DNA from: Hirundichthys speculiger | Taxonomy: Eukaryota; Chordata; Actinopteri; Beloniformes; Exocoetidae | Direction: 5' to 3' | DNA length: 64,000 nucleotides | Assembly: GCA_018398805.1 (NCBI GenBank) | Contig: JAGFBZ010002033.1 | Coordinates: 2,007,501 to 2,071,500, forward strand | Part shown: positions 1 to 13,100 of the stretch, piece by piece | Layout: each line of letters opens with the position of its first letter | Position numbering within the stretch: the stretch's first letter is position 1 | Position numbers and translations under genes: made by a program | The notes under the pieces: generated by a model | The model's input: only the letters and a program-made list of their open reading frames with translations | The model's database searches: none | What the model was told of the DNA's origin: nothing

Positions 1-854
1 TTTAGTGTGTAGACAGACTGTGTGCTTTATCATTTACCACAGATTTTGCTTCCTCTGCTCTTATCACTTGTTTCAAGGGCCAATAAAGAGTAAATGCACC
101 TCCCTAAAAAAGATGCACTGTCATTGAAACTATCTGTTTTATTCTTCAGTCATGAAAGGTTCCTATTGTTGTGATGATTTCACTCAACATTTTATTGCTT
201 AGAATGAATGGAGCAGCTTGTCCTAAACATACTATTAATGCATTTTTCTAGAAGAAGAAAATAATGCAACAATTTTGTAAAAATAGCCATACAAATGGAA
301 ACAATAAAAACATACAAATCACATATTTATTAATTTGATTTAAGTGTGTTAATACTACTGCTGCATCTTTAGAATTGATTAAGGCTGCAATACCACAGTG
401 ATGCTGTCTTTTCTGGACTTTCAATGTGCTCTTAAGTGCTGGTGTTTTATCTCTGATGATATCATTTTTTATTGGAGGTCTGGAGACCAAGCCAATCATG
501 TCCTCAGATATCCTGAAGAAACATTGAGAGACAGATCTTATATCCTAGCCTTCATCACATCCCTGTCATCATCTTTGAGCACAGGGAGAGAGGATGTGAA
601 CTAGGTGGAAGCCTGTACATACAGCCATTAATCACACGAGAGCCATAGGTAGTAAACACACTGTGATGGTCATTAGAAAACAATTCTATTACAGAGGTTA
701 CTGTGTCTAGCGGTTAACCTTCTCCTCTTTGATGTATAGCAGTGTAGGTTTTTTAGAGCAGGAGGAGGAGGGTGAAGCATCCTCACCTAAGCTGGAATAT
801 CCCCCTTCAGCAGCTTTTGAATCGTTGTGCAATCATCATGCAACCTTTTGTTAC

Positions 855-1036
855 CCTCCCCCAGTGCCCCTCCTGCCACCTCCCCATCATTCCCTTCCTC
901 CCCCTTTTTCTCCCTCCCTTCCTCCCTCCCTCCCTCCTGTCATCTTAAACGTGCCCCGCATAAGTGGAGGCAGCTGCTTAAGTGGTGAGAGAGGGAGGAG
1001 AAGGGGAGAGTGGAAGTAGAAGGAGGGAGGTGAGGG
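855..1036. other. pyrimidine-rich then purine-rich tracts, possible promoter region
   Basis: About 95 bases almost purely C/T (TCCCTCCCTTCCTCCC-type) end near 947; then, after ACGTGCCCCGCATAAGTGGAGGCAGCTGCTTAAGTGG, about 50 bases almost purely A/G. It holds an E-box CAGCTG and TTAAGTGG. It could be a nexmif 5' regulatory region, but I saw no donor-linked exon. Confidence 0.25.
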
Positions 1037-2034
1037 CCAAAGAGACAGAGAGAGTCTGACTCACAGTTAGCTTTGCTTTCCCTCTCTGAATGCTGCAGCA
1101 TCTACTCCTCCAAATGCACTCAAGGTCTCTATCTCCCTCTCTCTATCGCACACAGACAGGCAGTCATGAATGCACAGACACACACATTTTTGCAAGCATG
1201 AATGACATGGATTTAGTATTTTACATTAAGTTTCTGGATTGTTGAAAAATTATTTCGTGCAGCCTTAGTGCCTTATTGACATGAGAGGCTTTATTGTTTT
1301 TTTTTTTGTTGTTGTTTTCCTTTTGTTATGAAATCTTAATGCAGACTCTTATAATTAGGGTGACTGCATTTGATACAGCTAAGAACCTTGTCTCAGTTTT
1401 GCTATTCATGGCCAATGCAGATGCATAGTTATATGACGCAGATGCAGTAAACAGCACACAGCACATGGGTAGATAGGTGACAATTGTCTGTCCATAAAAT
1501 GTCAGATAAAAAATCTCTTGAGCTTAGGGGCAATTTTGTGAGGGTTTGTGACTGTGTCTTTAGTGTTTTTGTGACAGTGGACTTCATAGCTAAAAGCACA
1601 CTCCCCTGCAGTGGAATTACATAGTGATGGTTGATGCCAGCAAAAGCTCAGGGCTTTCATTAGCTGTCATTCAAACAGGAGAGGGTGGATGGAGGCAGCA
1701 AGGCCACCATGGCACAGAGCAGGACAAAAGCTCAGTGCTCGGCTGTAATTGTGAAGAAAAAGCAGAATCTAACAAGGTCAGAGAGGTGTTGTAGTGAAGC
1801 TGATGTACCTTTTCAGTGACCTAAAGTCCTTGAGTTTGATTAGAACTGTACTCCCTCTTCAGAGATGCAGATAATATTCTCACATTTCCCATCAACTGCG
1901 TCATTCATTGGGTCTAAGATTTTAGAGCACAGTAGTTAAAGTCAGAGTAAAGCATATTCAGAGATTTGCATGAAAGCGTGCTATACGTATGTATTGAGCA
2001 ATAGGGGTTACCCAAATATCGTGAAAATAGTATT

Positions 2035-2048
2035 CACTAGGTGGCAGC
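2035..2048 (+). promoter_or_regulatory. CTCF-like motif
   Basis: CACTAGGTGGCAGC matches the vertebrate CTCF core (CCASYAGRKGGCRS) at all positions but the leading base. By-eye match only. Confidence 0.4.
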
Positions 2049-3125
2049 ACCAGTCAAAACCGGTCACAACCGCTGCATTTAGGGCTTTTGGAAGATATGA
2101 AAGCGTCTGGTTTTGAATGCAACAATGTGATTCGGAAGTACCTTCCTTCCATTGATTTGGAAGGTACTGATTTAGTGCGAGGGGAAGAACAAAACAGGAA
2201 AAAATGTTGACATGCTACACCTCACCTGAGATGCCAGGCTGTGTCCCTGTCATTTTGACAAGGAAAAGATAATCACTGACAGCGACACGAGTGGTGATCC
2301 TGTCTACTTTGCCTGGAATAACTGGAGGCGCAGAAAGGTGCAGGTCTGCAAAGCCCCAGAAGACTGTGAGTTCTGCCCCTTCACACGTGATTCTCCACGG
2401 TATTCAGGGAGCATCTTTTGTTTGTTCTGATTTAAAGCTATCCAGAGCAAGTTTTCAATTTTGAGATTTTAAGCACCCTCTAAAGGTGACTTTTACATAA
2501 ATGTCAAAATATGATTTAGTGACAGCTTGCATTTTCAAGCATTTCTGCATGGCTCACTTTTTAGCTAATGTCAATATTAATAAATCTGGCATCTTGCAAA
2601 ACATGTTTCCCCCAACTAATTTATCATTGTCCCTGGTTACAGCGACTAATAACCGAATAACTCACGTTAATGTTCATTGGATACACAAGACAACACACTG
2701 CATGTTCCTACTGTATAAACGCCTAATGAAAATCAAATAACAAAGTCACCAACTTTGATTTCTCAATGCCTGAAGAAACCATAAAGTACAAAATCACAAA
2801 TCAGTTAATATGTTTGTAGGCAAACTTACCTGTCCAACAACAAGGAGAGATCTACATCCAGCTTCATTCTGTCTTCTCTTTTAGCTCTCGCTACAGAGTC
2901 CTCTGTCATTACTTTCTTTGGTTTCTTAGCCACCTTTGCTACGACTGTGCTGTGAAAAATGTGCAAAACTGAACTAGCTTTGTGAGCTAGTCTTAATTTA
3001 TTGTTGATATGTGACTTAGTGGCGTAAAATGAGGTGCAGCTCTTGTGAGAGAATGTGCTGTCATCATATTTAGAAGTTGCTTTGTTGGTTTCTGCTGACA
3101 GAATAATGGTCTCAATAATGGTCAA

Positions 3126-3470
3126 TATTAGTTTCTATCCATCCATTATCTTTACACCGCTTAATCCTCATTAGGGTCACGGGGGGGCTGGAGCCCATCC
3201 CAGCCGACTCGGGCGAAGGCAGGGGACACCCTGGACAGGTCGCCAGTCCATCGCAGGGCCACATACAGAAACAAACAAGCACACTCACATTCACACCTAT
3301 GGACAATTAAGAATCATCAATTAACCTTAACATGTTTTTGGACCGTGGGAGGAAGCCGGAGTGCCCGGTGAAAACCCACGCATGCACAGGGAGAACATGC
3401 AAACTCCACACAGAAAGATCCCAGGCGTCCTAAGCGGGATGCGAACCGGCGATCTTCTTATTAGTTTCTA
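3126..3470 (-). repeat. tRNA-derived SINE-like fish repeat, minus strand, with 12-bp target duplication
   Basis: Read on the minus strand it has a B-box-like GGTTCGCATCCC, the widespread fish block TGGAGTTTGCATGTTCTCCC, TCCGGCTTCCTCCCAC, a GCGACCTGTCCAGGGTGT block and an ATGGATGGATAG tail. The same 12 bases (TATTAGTTTCTA) flank it at 3126-3137 and 3459-3470, so this is an intact insertion. Confidence 0.85.
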
Positions 3471-5879
3471 AAAAATAATCAAATATTCTGTTATCAGACA
3501 GTTGAAACTGATATTTTATGATGATGAAATGATTTTGTTCTGCTTTAAAGCAGGGTAGAGGGGATATAGGAGGAGTGAAAATATTGTAAAGGATTTTGTA
3601 AAACCCAGCTAAAGTTGAGATATGCTAGATAATTCACCTCTTTTAGTTTCTGTCCTGCACTTACTTAACTTTCATCGTTTTATTTCACTACTACATACTA
3701 TTTTTAATTTTTTTTTAGTGTGATTCAACAAAATAGGAGCAGGATACCTCTGCACCAACTTAAAGAAAATCATTATATAAGAGGAAACTGAACAGGACAA
3801 CATAACATACAATACACACTCATTCAAAAATGTTTATTCAAAATAACCATTCACAAACCATGTAGATGCAGCAACATTTGCCTTAAGGTTTAAGTTGTAA
3901 GCTGCTGCTTCAAAAGGAGCTTCAGGACTAGTGAATGCCTGTCAGTTTCTCTTTAGTTTCACACAAACACTGAGATCTCTTATACCAGACACTGAATACA
4001 AGCTCAACCGGCATTTAATCTCTTTAAACTGCTCCTATCCCTCGTCACCATTCTTCATTTGCTGTAAGTAATGTGCAGCTGTAGTTTCACAGGTTTTACA
4101 TTATACTCAATCTTGCTTGTCAACAGTCTAATTGGAACCGTGTGGGGAAAAAAAATGGAGAAAGGCAAACTATACACCCTGAGAAGTTGAAGAAGTCCAT
4201 TTTCTATGTTAGGTGTACAAGTTACAACTGTATGAGATAAAGAAATTAATAATTTTACTGCTTAATAACAAATATTATTTTGGCCAGAGATGAATTTACA
4301 CTGATAGTCTAACATTAGCATTCTTATGTTAAAAATTATTAGGGTCAAAGCTCCTGACTCAAACAATAACAGTATGTGTGATATTATTTACCTAGCATTA
4401 AATATTCATCATTAGTTGGATGACCCACAGGTCAGCTTAGACTGTAAAGTTCTTCTGTCAAATAAAATGAGCAATGTCAACAAATGTGATATTTTGTTTT
4501 CCAAAAATATGAACAGATCTAGTGTAGGTACAGCAAATGTATTTTCTCTATTTTCTTGGCTCTGGTGGAAACAAGTGCCAGCAGCCTGAGTGGATCCATC
4601 ATGAGTGCTCAACAGTCTGAAAAGGTGACTGCAACAGGATTGGATGGTTAGAAATCACCAGCAATGCAGCTTCAGAACGGACCAGTCACATCAGCTGCTT
4701 TCATCACTATCTACATTGGGTTGGTTAAGGAATATACAGAACTCTACTTTCTTTCCTATGTGCAATGATGCATGCTGAGTTTTCTTTTTTGAATTTAGAG
4801 AGTGATGTCCTCACAATCAAAACCCTTTCTCTCTGTGCTTGAATACATGCTCCAAAATAGCACTGAAGCTCAGGATAACTAGTTAGGGTTGTCTGCATTG
4901 AAGCTATTCATATTTGTTTTCTATTTGGCACCAACTTGCAATGTCATCAGTCCAGAAGTAGTGAGGCAGACTGGCACAGTCAGCAAGCGGGGGCTGCCCA
5001 GATACTTCTGGATGTACTTTTTTTTTTTTTAAAGCAACTCATGTTTAGGTTTGTATTTGGCTCAGCCTTTTTTTTTTTCCCTTTAGGTCTCATTTTTTTG
5101 TGGCACTTGCTCATACACTCTACAAACATGAGCCCACACATCCCTCCTAAACATAACTTAATCTGTGTTCCAACAGGCTCATGCCTGGTTTTGTCCTAAA
5201 ATGTTATTCATTTATTGACATTTTCAGAATTTTAAGATGATCACTAGACTCTTAAGATGTCTTTTGTAGAATCGTAGATCCACACAGTTCATTCACTGAA
5301 CCTTTGGCTCCAATGAAAGTCCTCTGTGACTCAATGAATAGCCATGCCAACATATCAATTAACAACAACAAACTAGACAAATAAGGATAAAAGTCAGATT
5401 CGAAAATGTCAACTATTAAATGAGGAAAAGGACAACTCACCTTCCTTTTTTGACCTGCATTCTTCTAGTTTGTTGTTGCTAGTTTATTGATATGTCTGAC
5501 TTATGTTTCAGGCTTTTTCCTGCTCTTTCCTTAAAGCTGACTGCCCTAATTTTAAACACCTGCTGTCTTTGTTAGTGTAAATGCCAAGTAACTGTTTGAT
5601 GAGATGTTGGTTGCTCTAAAGTAAATGATTACATCAGGGACAGGAGTGTGCTCCTTTTATTTTTTGCTGCAGATGTGCATATTTCTTTAGTTTTCTCTGA
5701 GACTGTTAACCATACAGGACCGAAATGGACATATGTTTGGTTCTTAAAGTGTAATACAGTATATGTACAAAGAAGTTTATTATAGCTACCTCTCTTATTG
5801 TAATGCTGAGAAAAGAGTACAGAATATTCTGAATATTTTAAGGCTAATTACTAGATCCATATTTTGATGATGTTCCATG
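3471..5879. other. non-coding, no gene seen
   Basis: AT-rich single-copy-looking sequence with poly-T runs at about 5019 and 5068. No splice-bounded open frame recognised. Confidence 0.5.
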
Positions 5880-6560
5880 TTCAATTCAACTTTCAGCTTT
5901 ATTTGTATAGCATTTATTACAATACACATTGTCTCTAAGCACTTTTCAGAGACCCAGAGCATGACCCCAAGCAAATATTATTAATTACACTCAGTATCTG
6001 AGTTACAACGTAGGCCAGTTACAACCACTCGTAGTTACAACCACGTCCAGCAGATGGCAGAGCAGTGGGTAAGATAGTTGTGGCGGCCCGGCATCATGTC
6101 CGACAGGCATGGCAGCGCAGCATCTCACACTCACAACAGCATTCGACCACTACACTCAGTGACTAGATACCTTCGCAGTAACATCTCTCTTTATACAGTA
6201 CAATTTTATATTTATTTTGTAAATGCTCCGATTTATGACCAATCTGACTTACGACTGGTTTGTCGGAACCGATCTAAGTCGTAACTCAGATACTGATTGT
6301 ATAATATTAATATTATTAAATCCTTATTAAAGAAACAATAGCAAGTAAAAACCTCTAGCGGGAGAAAAACCTTTCAGCCAAACAGTGGCAAGGAAAAAAC
6401 TACCCTTTAGGAGGGAATAAACCTTGAGCAAGAGCTGGCTCATAAGGGTGGACCTTCCTGCTGAAGGCCTGTCGGGTAAAGGAAGAAAAGAGGAGATAGG
6501 ACAGAGAGGATGGAGGCCAGAGAGAGGAGAGGCACAAAAATATTGGCAATATTATAGAGG
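5880..6560 (+). repeat. interspersed fish repeat interrupted by a MITE
   Basis: It starts with a TTCAATTCAACTTTCAGCTTTATTTGTATAGC-like head and continues after the inserted MITE with AGTGGCAAGGAAAAAACT, CCTTTAGGAGG and a GA-rich tail, the layout of a common teleost non-autonomous repeat. A short stretch that looks like its head, reversed, with a (GAATT)n run, lies near 28930-29033. Confidence 0.6.
5992..6295. mobile_element. 304-bp MITE with 18-bp terminal inverted repeats
   Basis: The left end CAGTATCTGAGTTACAAC and the reverse complement of the right end CAGTATCTGAGTTACGAC match at 17 of 18 bases. It interrupts the repeat at 5880-6560. No clean target duplication was seen (AATATTATTAA occurs on both sides, slightly away from the ends). 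The short open frame inside is not a transposase. Confidence 0.7.
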
Positions 6561-6895
6561 AAAAAATGTATTAATAGTAGTTATCCATTAGCTGGAGACC
6601 TAAGAATTCTATGTACTTATATTATGACTGGTACACTATTAGTACATGCCATAGAGATGACTATATAAACAGATGTAGGCAGCAACACTGAGGTAGTCAG
6701 AAGGTCAGACTGCAGGTCGGCATGTTAGTTGATATCCTACATCTATATGTCATCTATATAGACAAGCGTAGTCCACTATTTACAACATTTATATTGTATA
6801 AAAACACTCTGCATTTACATGTTCATCAAAACAAAAACTCTTCTCCAGTCCACTAACCTGAGTTTAAATAGTTTAGTCTTAGAAGATATCTATGT

Positions 6896-7170
6896 AGGGC
6901 AGCACGGTTGCTTGGTGGTCAGCGCTGTTGCCTCAAAGCAAGAAGGTTCCAGGTTCAAACCTCAGCAGGGGCCTTTCTGTGTGGAGTTTGCATGTTCTCC
7001 CCGTGCTTGCGTGGGTTTCCTCCGGGTACTCCGGCTTCCTCCCACAGTCCAAAGACATGCATGCTAGGTTAAGTGGTGATTCTAAAATTGCCCGTAGGAG
7101 TGAATGTGAGCGTGAGTGGTTGTTTGTCTACGTGTGGTCCTGTGATGGACGTTGACCTGTCCAGGGCGGC
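6896..7170 (+). repeat. tRNA-derived SINE-like fish repeat, plus strand, 3'-truncated
   Basis: Same family as the copy at 3126-3470 but in the other orientation. It begins AGGGCAGCACGG, has GGTTCAAACCTC (B box) and TGGAGTTTGCATGTTCTCCC, and ends near GACCTGTCCAGGG, missing the tail present in the other copy. No target duplication was seen. Confidence 0.8.
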
Positions 7171-10100
7171 ATTGTTGTTGCTTTGTTGTAAGGGGTGTCT
7201 GTTGTCCCTCCCATTACCATCGGCACCTTTTTTCAATTACTTATAAGAGCCACGATTTAAAACAAACAAGAATGCTGCAGAATTGCTATTAACTCCTTTA
7301 CTGCAAAACTAACAACAGTTATTCACTGGCCTTCCTACTCCACAGCAAGCCCTGTGGATGTCTTTTGTGGATTTGGTTGATATTAGTTATTATTATTACT
7401 CAGAGGCAGTTTCTTCCGCCTCCATTGATACTGCGCTGAATCCAGACTAATTCTTTACATCAAAGAGGAAAAGATTTAGGATGGCTGTGCAGGCCAGTTA
7501 TTTTTTTATTTTTACATAAACATTTCTGTTGTTGGGATTAAATGATCTAATGACGTACTAACCCTTATTGACATATGAAGACTTTTTACTCACTTGAGGT
7601 TGAAGAAAATATTGATGGCATTGTTAGAAAATTAAATAATGTCTCATAAGGCCTAATTATATTTAAATGACTAGTCCACATTATGCCGCTATTTAAAGGT
7701 TAAGAAAAGCATTCATACACTATTATAATAGTTTCAGTAGTATTCAAAACCACCCACATATGACAGTGTAATGTAATATAAAAAGCTATGGGTAAATAGT
7801 TTCTATAAGATTCATATTTTGAGCTTATTTGCAGAGTGTATGAAAGGTCTATCTTGGCTAAACAGGTTAAATAAAGTCATTGTCATCATTGACAGAAAAA
7901 AACATAATGACAACAGTCATAAAGATTTACAAAAAACAGAATTTTGCCATGCTGTTCACGCTCCTTCAACTAAAGTTATATCAAATGCGCTCACTTCTCT
8001 TATCTTGACTCATGAGCACGGAGAGACCTGACATTTTACCACAATTTGCTAAATCTGGACATAATTTTCAAGTCAGGTGAATGATTTGTTTCTGCCCAAA
8101 TCTGCTATTAGCTCGTATTTTTCATCAGCCTTACTTTAATTCAAGGATACTTACCAACTGTCCTACATTTGAATAGATATTGAAAAGATAAAATAAAAAT
8201 CCTAGATATATAGATAAACAACAGAGGAGAAAAGTAGAACTGGTCTTGGATGGGCTGGCTGATGGCGAACATGAATAAGTATGAAGAACAATGTGTACCC
8301 TTTGGAATTTCTCTACCCTGGACGTTTTTCTAAGGACTCATCAACAACAGTGCCATTCATTTAGAGGAACTCTGTTATTTGGGGTATGAGGGCCTTCGTG
8401 GGGAGCGTCTCTGAATGGCTGCCCTGGGCTCTGAGCAGAACAAGGCACAGAGTGAGCTGCAGCAGGCAGCTCCGCAGAAGCAGCAACACTCTGTTATTCA
8501 GCCCTTGGCCCGTGCTCTAGAACATTGTGTGTACATCTGTAATCTTACCTACCTCCTGGGCTCACCAACACCCCCACCACTGCTGCTGCCATCACTGCAA
8601 CCATAGATGGGTTGTTTTTTTTTTTCTGTTTTTCATTTTCATCTCAGGCCTCCTGTCCATTTTCTCTTCCTCCCTTTTCCTTGGTTGTTCTCATCATCAT
8701 GTCATTCACTTTTTCACTTACACGAAGATATAGTCAAGCAAACACACCCACACGCTTTCTCGCATTGACTCCCATACACAAACACATGAAGGGCCTTGAA
8801 GACAAACCATGTGTGAGATCGTGTGGTCTCAATGTGTCAGGGCCACTACAGCATGCTCAGTTTCCTGGCTTATTTAAAAAAAAAAAAAAAAATGTGCAAG
8901 GAAAATGTTTTCCATCTTGGGGTCATCAGCTTCTGTGTGTGGCTCACCCTGATTTTTCTCAGATATTTGTGTATGCGCACGTGTTTGTAAGCGTGCGTGT
9001 GTTAAAAAAGTAAAGGCTTTTAGCTGAAATTGAACTGGTGCTGTGAGCGTTTAAATATACATGAAGGAGAGGGCTACATGAATGCGATCCTGTCCTGGAT
9101 GGTGAGCAGTTATGAGCTGTGTCATGTGTCTGTGCTTTCAACTGCTCTGTGCAGAGCTTTCATCAGCCTTTGCCTCTGTCACTGAGACTTTCCCCCGCAC
9201 CCTCCCTGCTCCCAGCTCCACTTCACACACTGTAATAAGGCATTCGTTCGCTCGCTCTGTTGCCTCGGCTGTTTTGGCGCACTACTACATTGCAGTCCAA
9301 GTGTAAAAGCCTCCTGTTGTGTCAGGGAACGTGTGAGGCTCTTTGATTTTATTTTACCCTATAGATATATTTTATACATATACCAAATAATTCCAGTTTT
9401 TAAGGATTTAAGCTTTTTAAGGGGATTTTTCTTTCTTCTGTTTTATCTTTCAGTGTTGTGTCTTTTCCTCAGCTATTTGTACGAGCTGATCTGGTTTAGC
9501 ACCAAAGCTCTCTTCTCATTTGATGATCCATGTTGTTATTGTCTGCTGGTTTATATGTACCACAGTTCCCTTGTGGAAAACATGTGGCTCTCCTGCTCTG
9601 GCTACAGGATATCATCAGGAGATCACGCTGCTGCCTACGCTTCAATAAATCGTTACTGCTTTTGTTGCATTACCAATCAGTCATCATTTGACACAATTAC
9701 TGTTGCATTTCTTTGTTTCATCACACACTGCTGTTAACTATGGTTCTGATTTCAGGATTTGTGTGTTTATTTCTAATGGAAGGAATTACAAAGTACATCT
9801 TTTAAATCTCCACAGAATTCAAAACAACTTTCTTTTATTTCTTTTTCTTTCCTCAGACAGCAGCAGCTTACACAATTGAATCTGAATGCCATGCTTTTAG
9901 CGCCAGGGTTGTTTGATTATCCTCAGACAGAGAGCTGTGCTGGATTTCATTCCTTTCATCATGTTTTAACCAGTGTGAGCTGGCTCCCCTGTCGTATTTT
10001 ATGAGAGGTGATTTTAGAGCTTCTCCTTCATGCAGATGATTCTGGCTGCCTCTCCCCAGTCTAGTCTTCAAGAGGTGGATATTAGTTTTGACAAGAGAGC

Positions 10101-13100
10101 TAACCCTGCTACCTTCACTCTCACCAGGCTGTCTTCGTGATGGCCTCACCAGACTGGATATTCTTGGCCATATGCTAATGTGAGTTACTCTTAGTGAGAG
10201 GGGGGATGTAAGCTACAGGTGCTTTCAGAATGAAGCTCGGTGACAGGAATATCACACTAGGCTGGAAACCTCATTGACCCTCCAGCAGGGATGAGATTGG
10301 TGTTACATGCTGCCACTCAGCCAGAGATGCTCCTTATCTACAATATTACTCCTATGGACAGGGCCCAAGTGTGCAGTGTGTTCATTCAAATATAAATCAG
10401 TCTCTATATGGGATCGTGATCTGTCATTTACAGGACAAGTGTCATTGCCAGATGCCACTAAGTGTTTGTATGTGGACTAAGCAATGCTTGCTTCTGTTAG
10501 ATAATGGCTGCTGGTATGCTGCACTTTCTGTCACATCTGTAACTGCATGGTACTGTAGGTAGGGTGCAAACTTTGTGAATGGGGATAATGGGATATGGTC
10601 ATATGATATTCCTGATTGCATAAAACTATATATACAAACTGCATTGCAGAGCTTTGTTATACAGCGACTGAACTTCAAGTTCTTTTTTCTACTGAATATC
10701 GTATTTAGAAACTAATTGAGGGGCAACCATTGTTCTGACTACAGGGCATTCATGTTTCTGTGATGATGCTGAGGCTCAGTCTATGAAGGCAGTCATATAG
10801 TATGTGATAAGACCCGTTTATCACTCTCTCTCTCTCTTACTCATGCAAAAGTAGAGGACTTTACATGATTGCCTGGGTGAGTGTTTCCCCTCAATGCTGC
10901 ATTGCTATTGTCCACTTGTCCCTCCTTCCTCTGGGTAATTGTATGCATGAAGTTGCACTGTAAATTCCAGTCATTCGTAAGTTCTCTGCTCTGCAGCACT
11001 GAGTATTCTGGTAAATCATTGGCCAAAAGATACTGCTTTTTACCAAAGATATCTAACACAATAAAAGATAACACAAAGAGGAGCTAGGTAGGTCATTTCT
11101 TTTATTCTTACCTTTCCAGTTGTATAGATTGTGCGCAAAAAAAGGATACAGCGTTTGTCCCGGTCTCTCCGGCTTCTGAAACAGAGAACTTCTGAGTATT
11201 TCTGTGGGATAAAGGCGATGCTTCTCTTTCTATCACACTCCATCAGTATTATTTACCAGACCTGCCAGTTGCTTTTTACAACACCTCTCACTGCCAAGTA
11301 GGCGACTGGCATACGGCCAGGGGCTAGTGACAACAGGCTACAGTGGAAAGCAAGGAGCACTGTGTGTACAAGCCAAGTCTATTCATTCCCTTAGGCTTCT
11401 GAGTGAGGCACACAACTCTTATCTGCTCTCACTGAGGAGAACGAAGCACTTTATGGATTTCTGCATCATGCATTATGCTGTAAATTATTAGAAACCCAAC
11501 CCATTTTTAAAAACATGAGCAGAAACAACGCAGCGCAGTGTGATAACATTAGTAGGTTAGTAATGGCTGTGAATTAACATATTTGTTCAAACTTAGCTGA
11601 AGCTGAAGGGCTGAGTATATGCAAGGCTGTGAATGTGTTGTGTACTGTATGCACTGTACTGGAGGTGAATCACACTTGTCATCCTTGCTGTAATAAATGT
11701 ATGATCCTTTTGTCATTCCCAGCCACACTCCCATCAGCCATCCTCACACAACCTATGGAAACATCAGGGCTTGGAAACTGAAAAGTGATTTTTTTTTTTC
11801 CCACTGTGTGTCACAGATGGTGGGAAAGCCTTTGTAATGCTAATATAATATCACACTGTGTCGGCCTAGCTCTGCAGTTCACTCTGTGTACCAAGCAGCC
11901 TAGCTGTGCAGTGATTTACCAGAATGGAGAGAAAAGACCTCCCTCGGTTTGCGCTGAAAAGGCTATGTGGTTGGTGGGTCCTGCCGCTATGCCTGGTGTG
12001 ATTGGGCCTGCCTTGACTTTATTGATTCACTGATCCATCCAGTGCTGTGCGCCGCTAATTAACTCCGACGAAAAATGTTTGTCACATTGTACGTGCTTAT
12101 GAGAAAGGGTATTACCAAGGGGGATGGGGCATTAAAAACAGCAGGACGGATTTAGAAGGTGATTTTGAGAAGATGGAGCCAAGGAGCTGCTCTTTACAAG
12201 GTACAAACTGACAAAAGAGAAAATAAAAAAGGCAACCCAGTGTATTGCTGGAGAAATGCATAAAATCTTTCTTTTAAAAAGCTTACATTTACATTAAATG
12301 GAACCTGGCTAACACTGTGCCTGTTAATACCAATGTTATGCCACCTCCCAACAAATCAGCCAATGGCAGGCCACTTCCTTTTGGCTGTAACCAATGATTT
12401 TACGCCTTTTACTAGTGTAGCAACTCAGCTGCCAGAGAGGAGGAGATAGGAACACTGATGTCTTTCTCTGGCTGCGCCACGTCATACGGTTGTGAATTCG
12501 ATTTCCAGCCCTCATCCAGGGTATCAGAATCACAAGGGGGAGCGTTTCATATCCTTGCTGGGAGAAGAAGGGGGATCTTGTCTATCTAAAAGAGCATGCT
12601 GGATTAAGGGGGTTATTTCCCCAGAGGGGGGGATATGAGAATGAGTGTCACTCAGACAGCACTCACACTGCTGCTTGCATGTTGCCAAGGAGCCCCGTCT
12701 TTGACTTCTACTCTCCTCTCGTTCTCCTCATTCCATCATGTAATCCCCCCCGCCCTCCCCCTATCTTGTCCCCATCCTCTTCCTCATCGTGGCTGCCATC
12801 TTCCCTCCTTCTTCCCCTGCTGGCTCAACGCGTGCCTGCAGGGAATAGAGGATTGCGTGGTTCAGTGGGGTGGTTGTTATTCCAATCACACCTCCGATGC
12901 AGCGAGGGTCCAGTAAAGTACAGAATAATTGGCAGGTTCCAGACAGCTATTATTTTCGTGTGTGTGTGTGTGTGTGTGTGAGGCTGTGATGAGAGGGGGC
13001 TGCTGTAGGTGCAGCATTCAGGGGTCATTTCATTAATTACTAGCTCTTGTGATACATGCATGTTCTCATATTCTGTTTGTCAGTATGTGCAGTGATTAGA

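Larger units (their letters stand above)
1..3125. other. non-coding, no gene seen
   Basis: Only short chance frames. Contains the pyrimidine/purine tracts at 855-1036 and a CTCF-like site at 2035. Could be nexmif intron 1 or upstream DNA. Confidence 0.5.

Noticed and set aside
9333..9737. 134-codon plus-strand frame
   Set aside because: Hydrophobic, low-complexity translation of AT-rich DNA with no family resemblance, no good start context.
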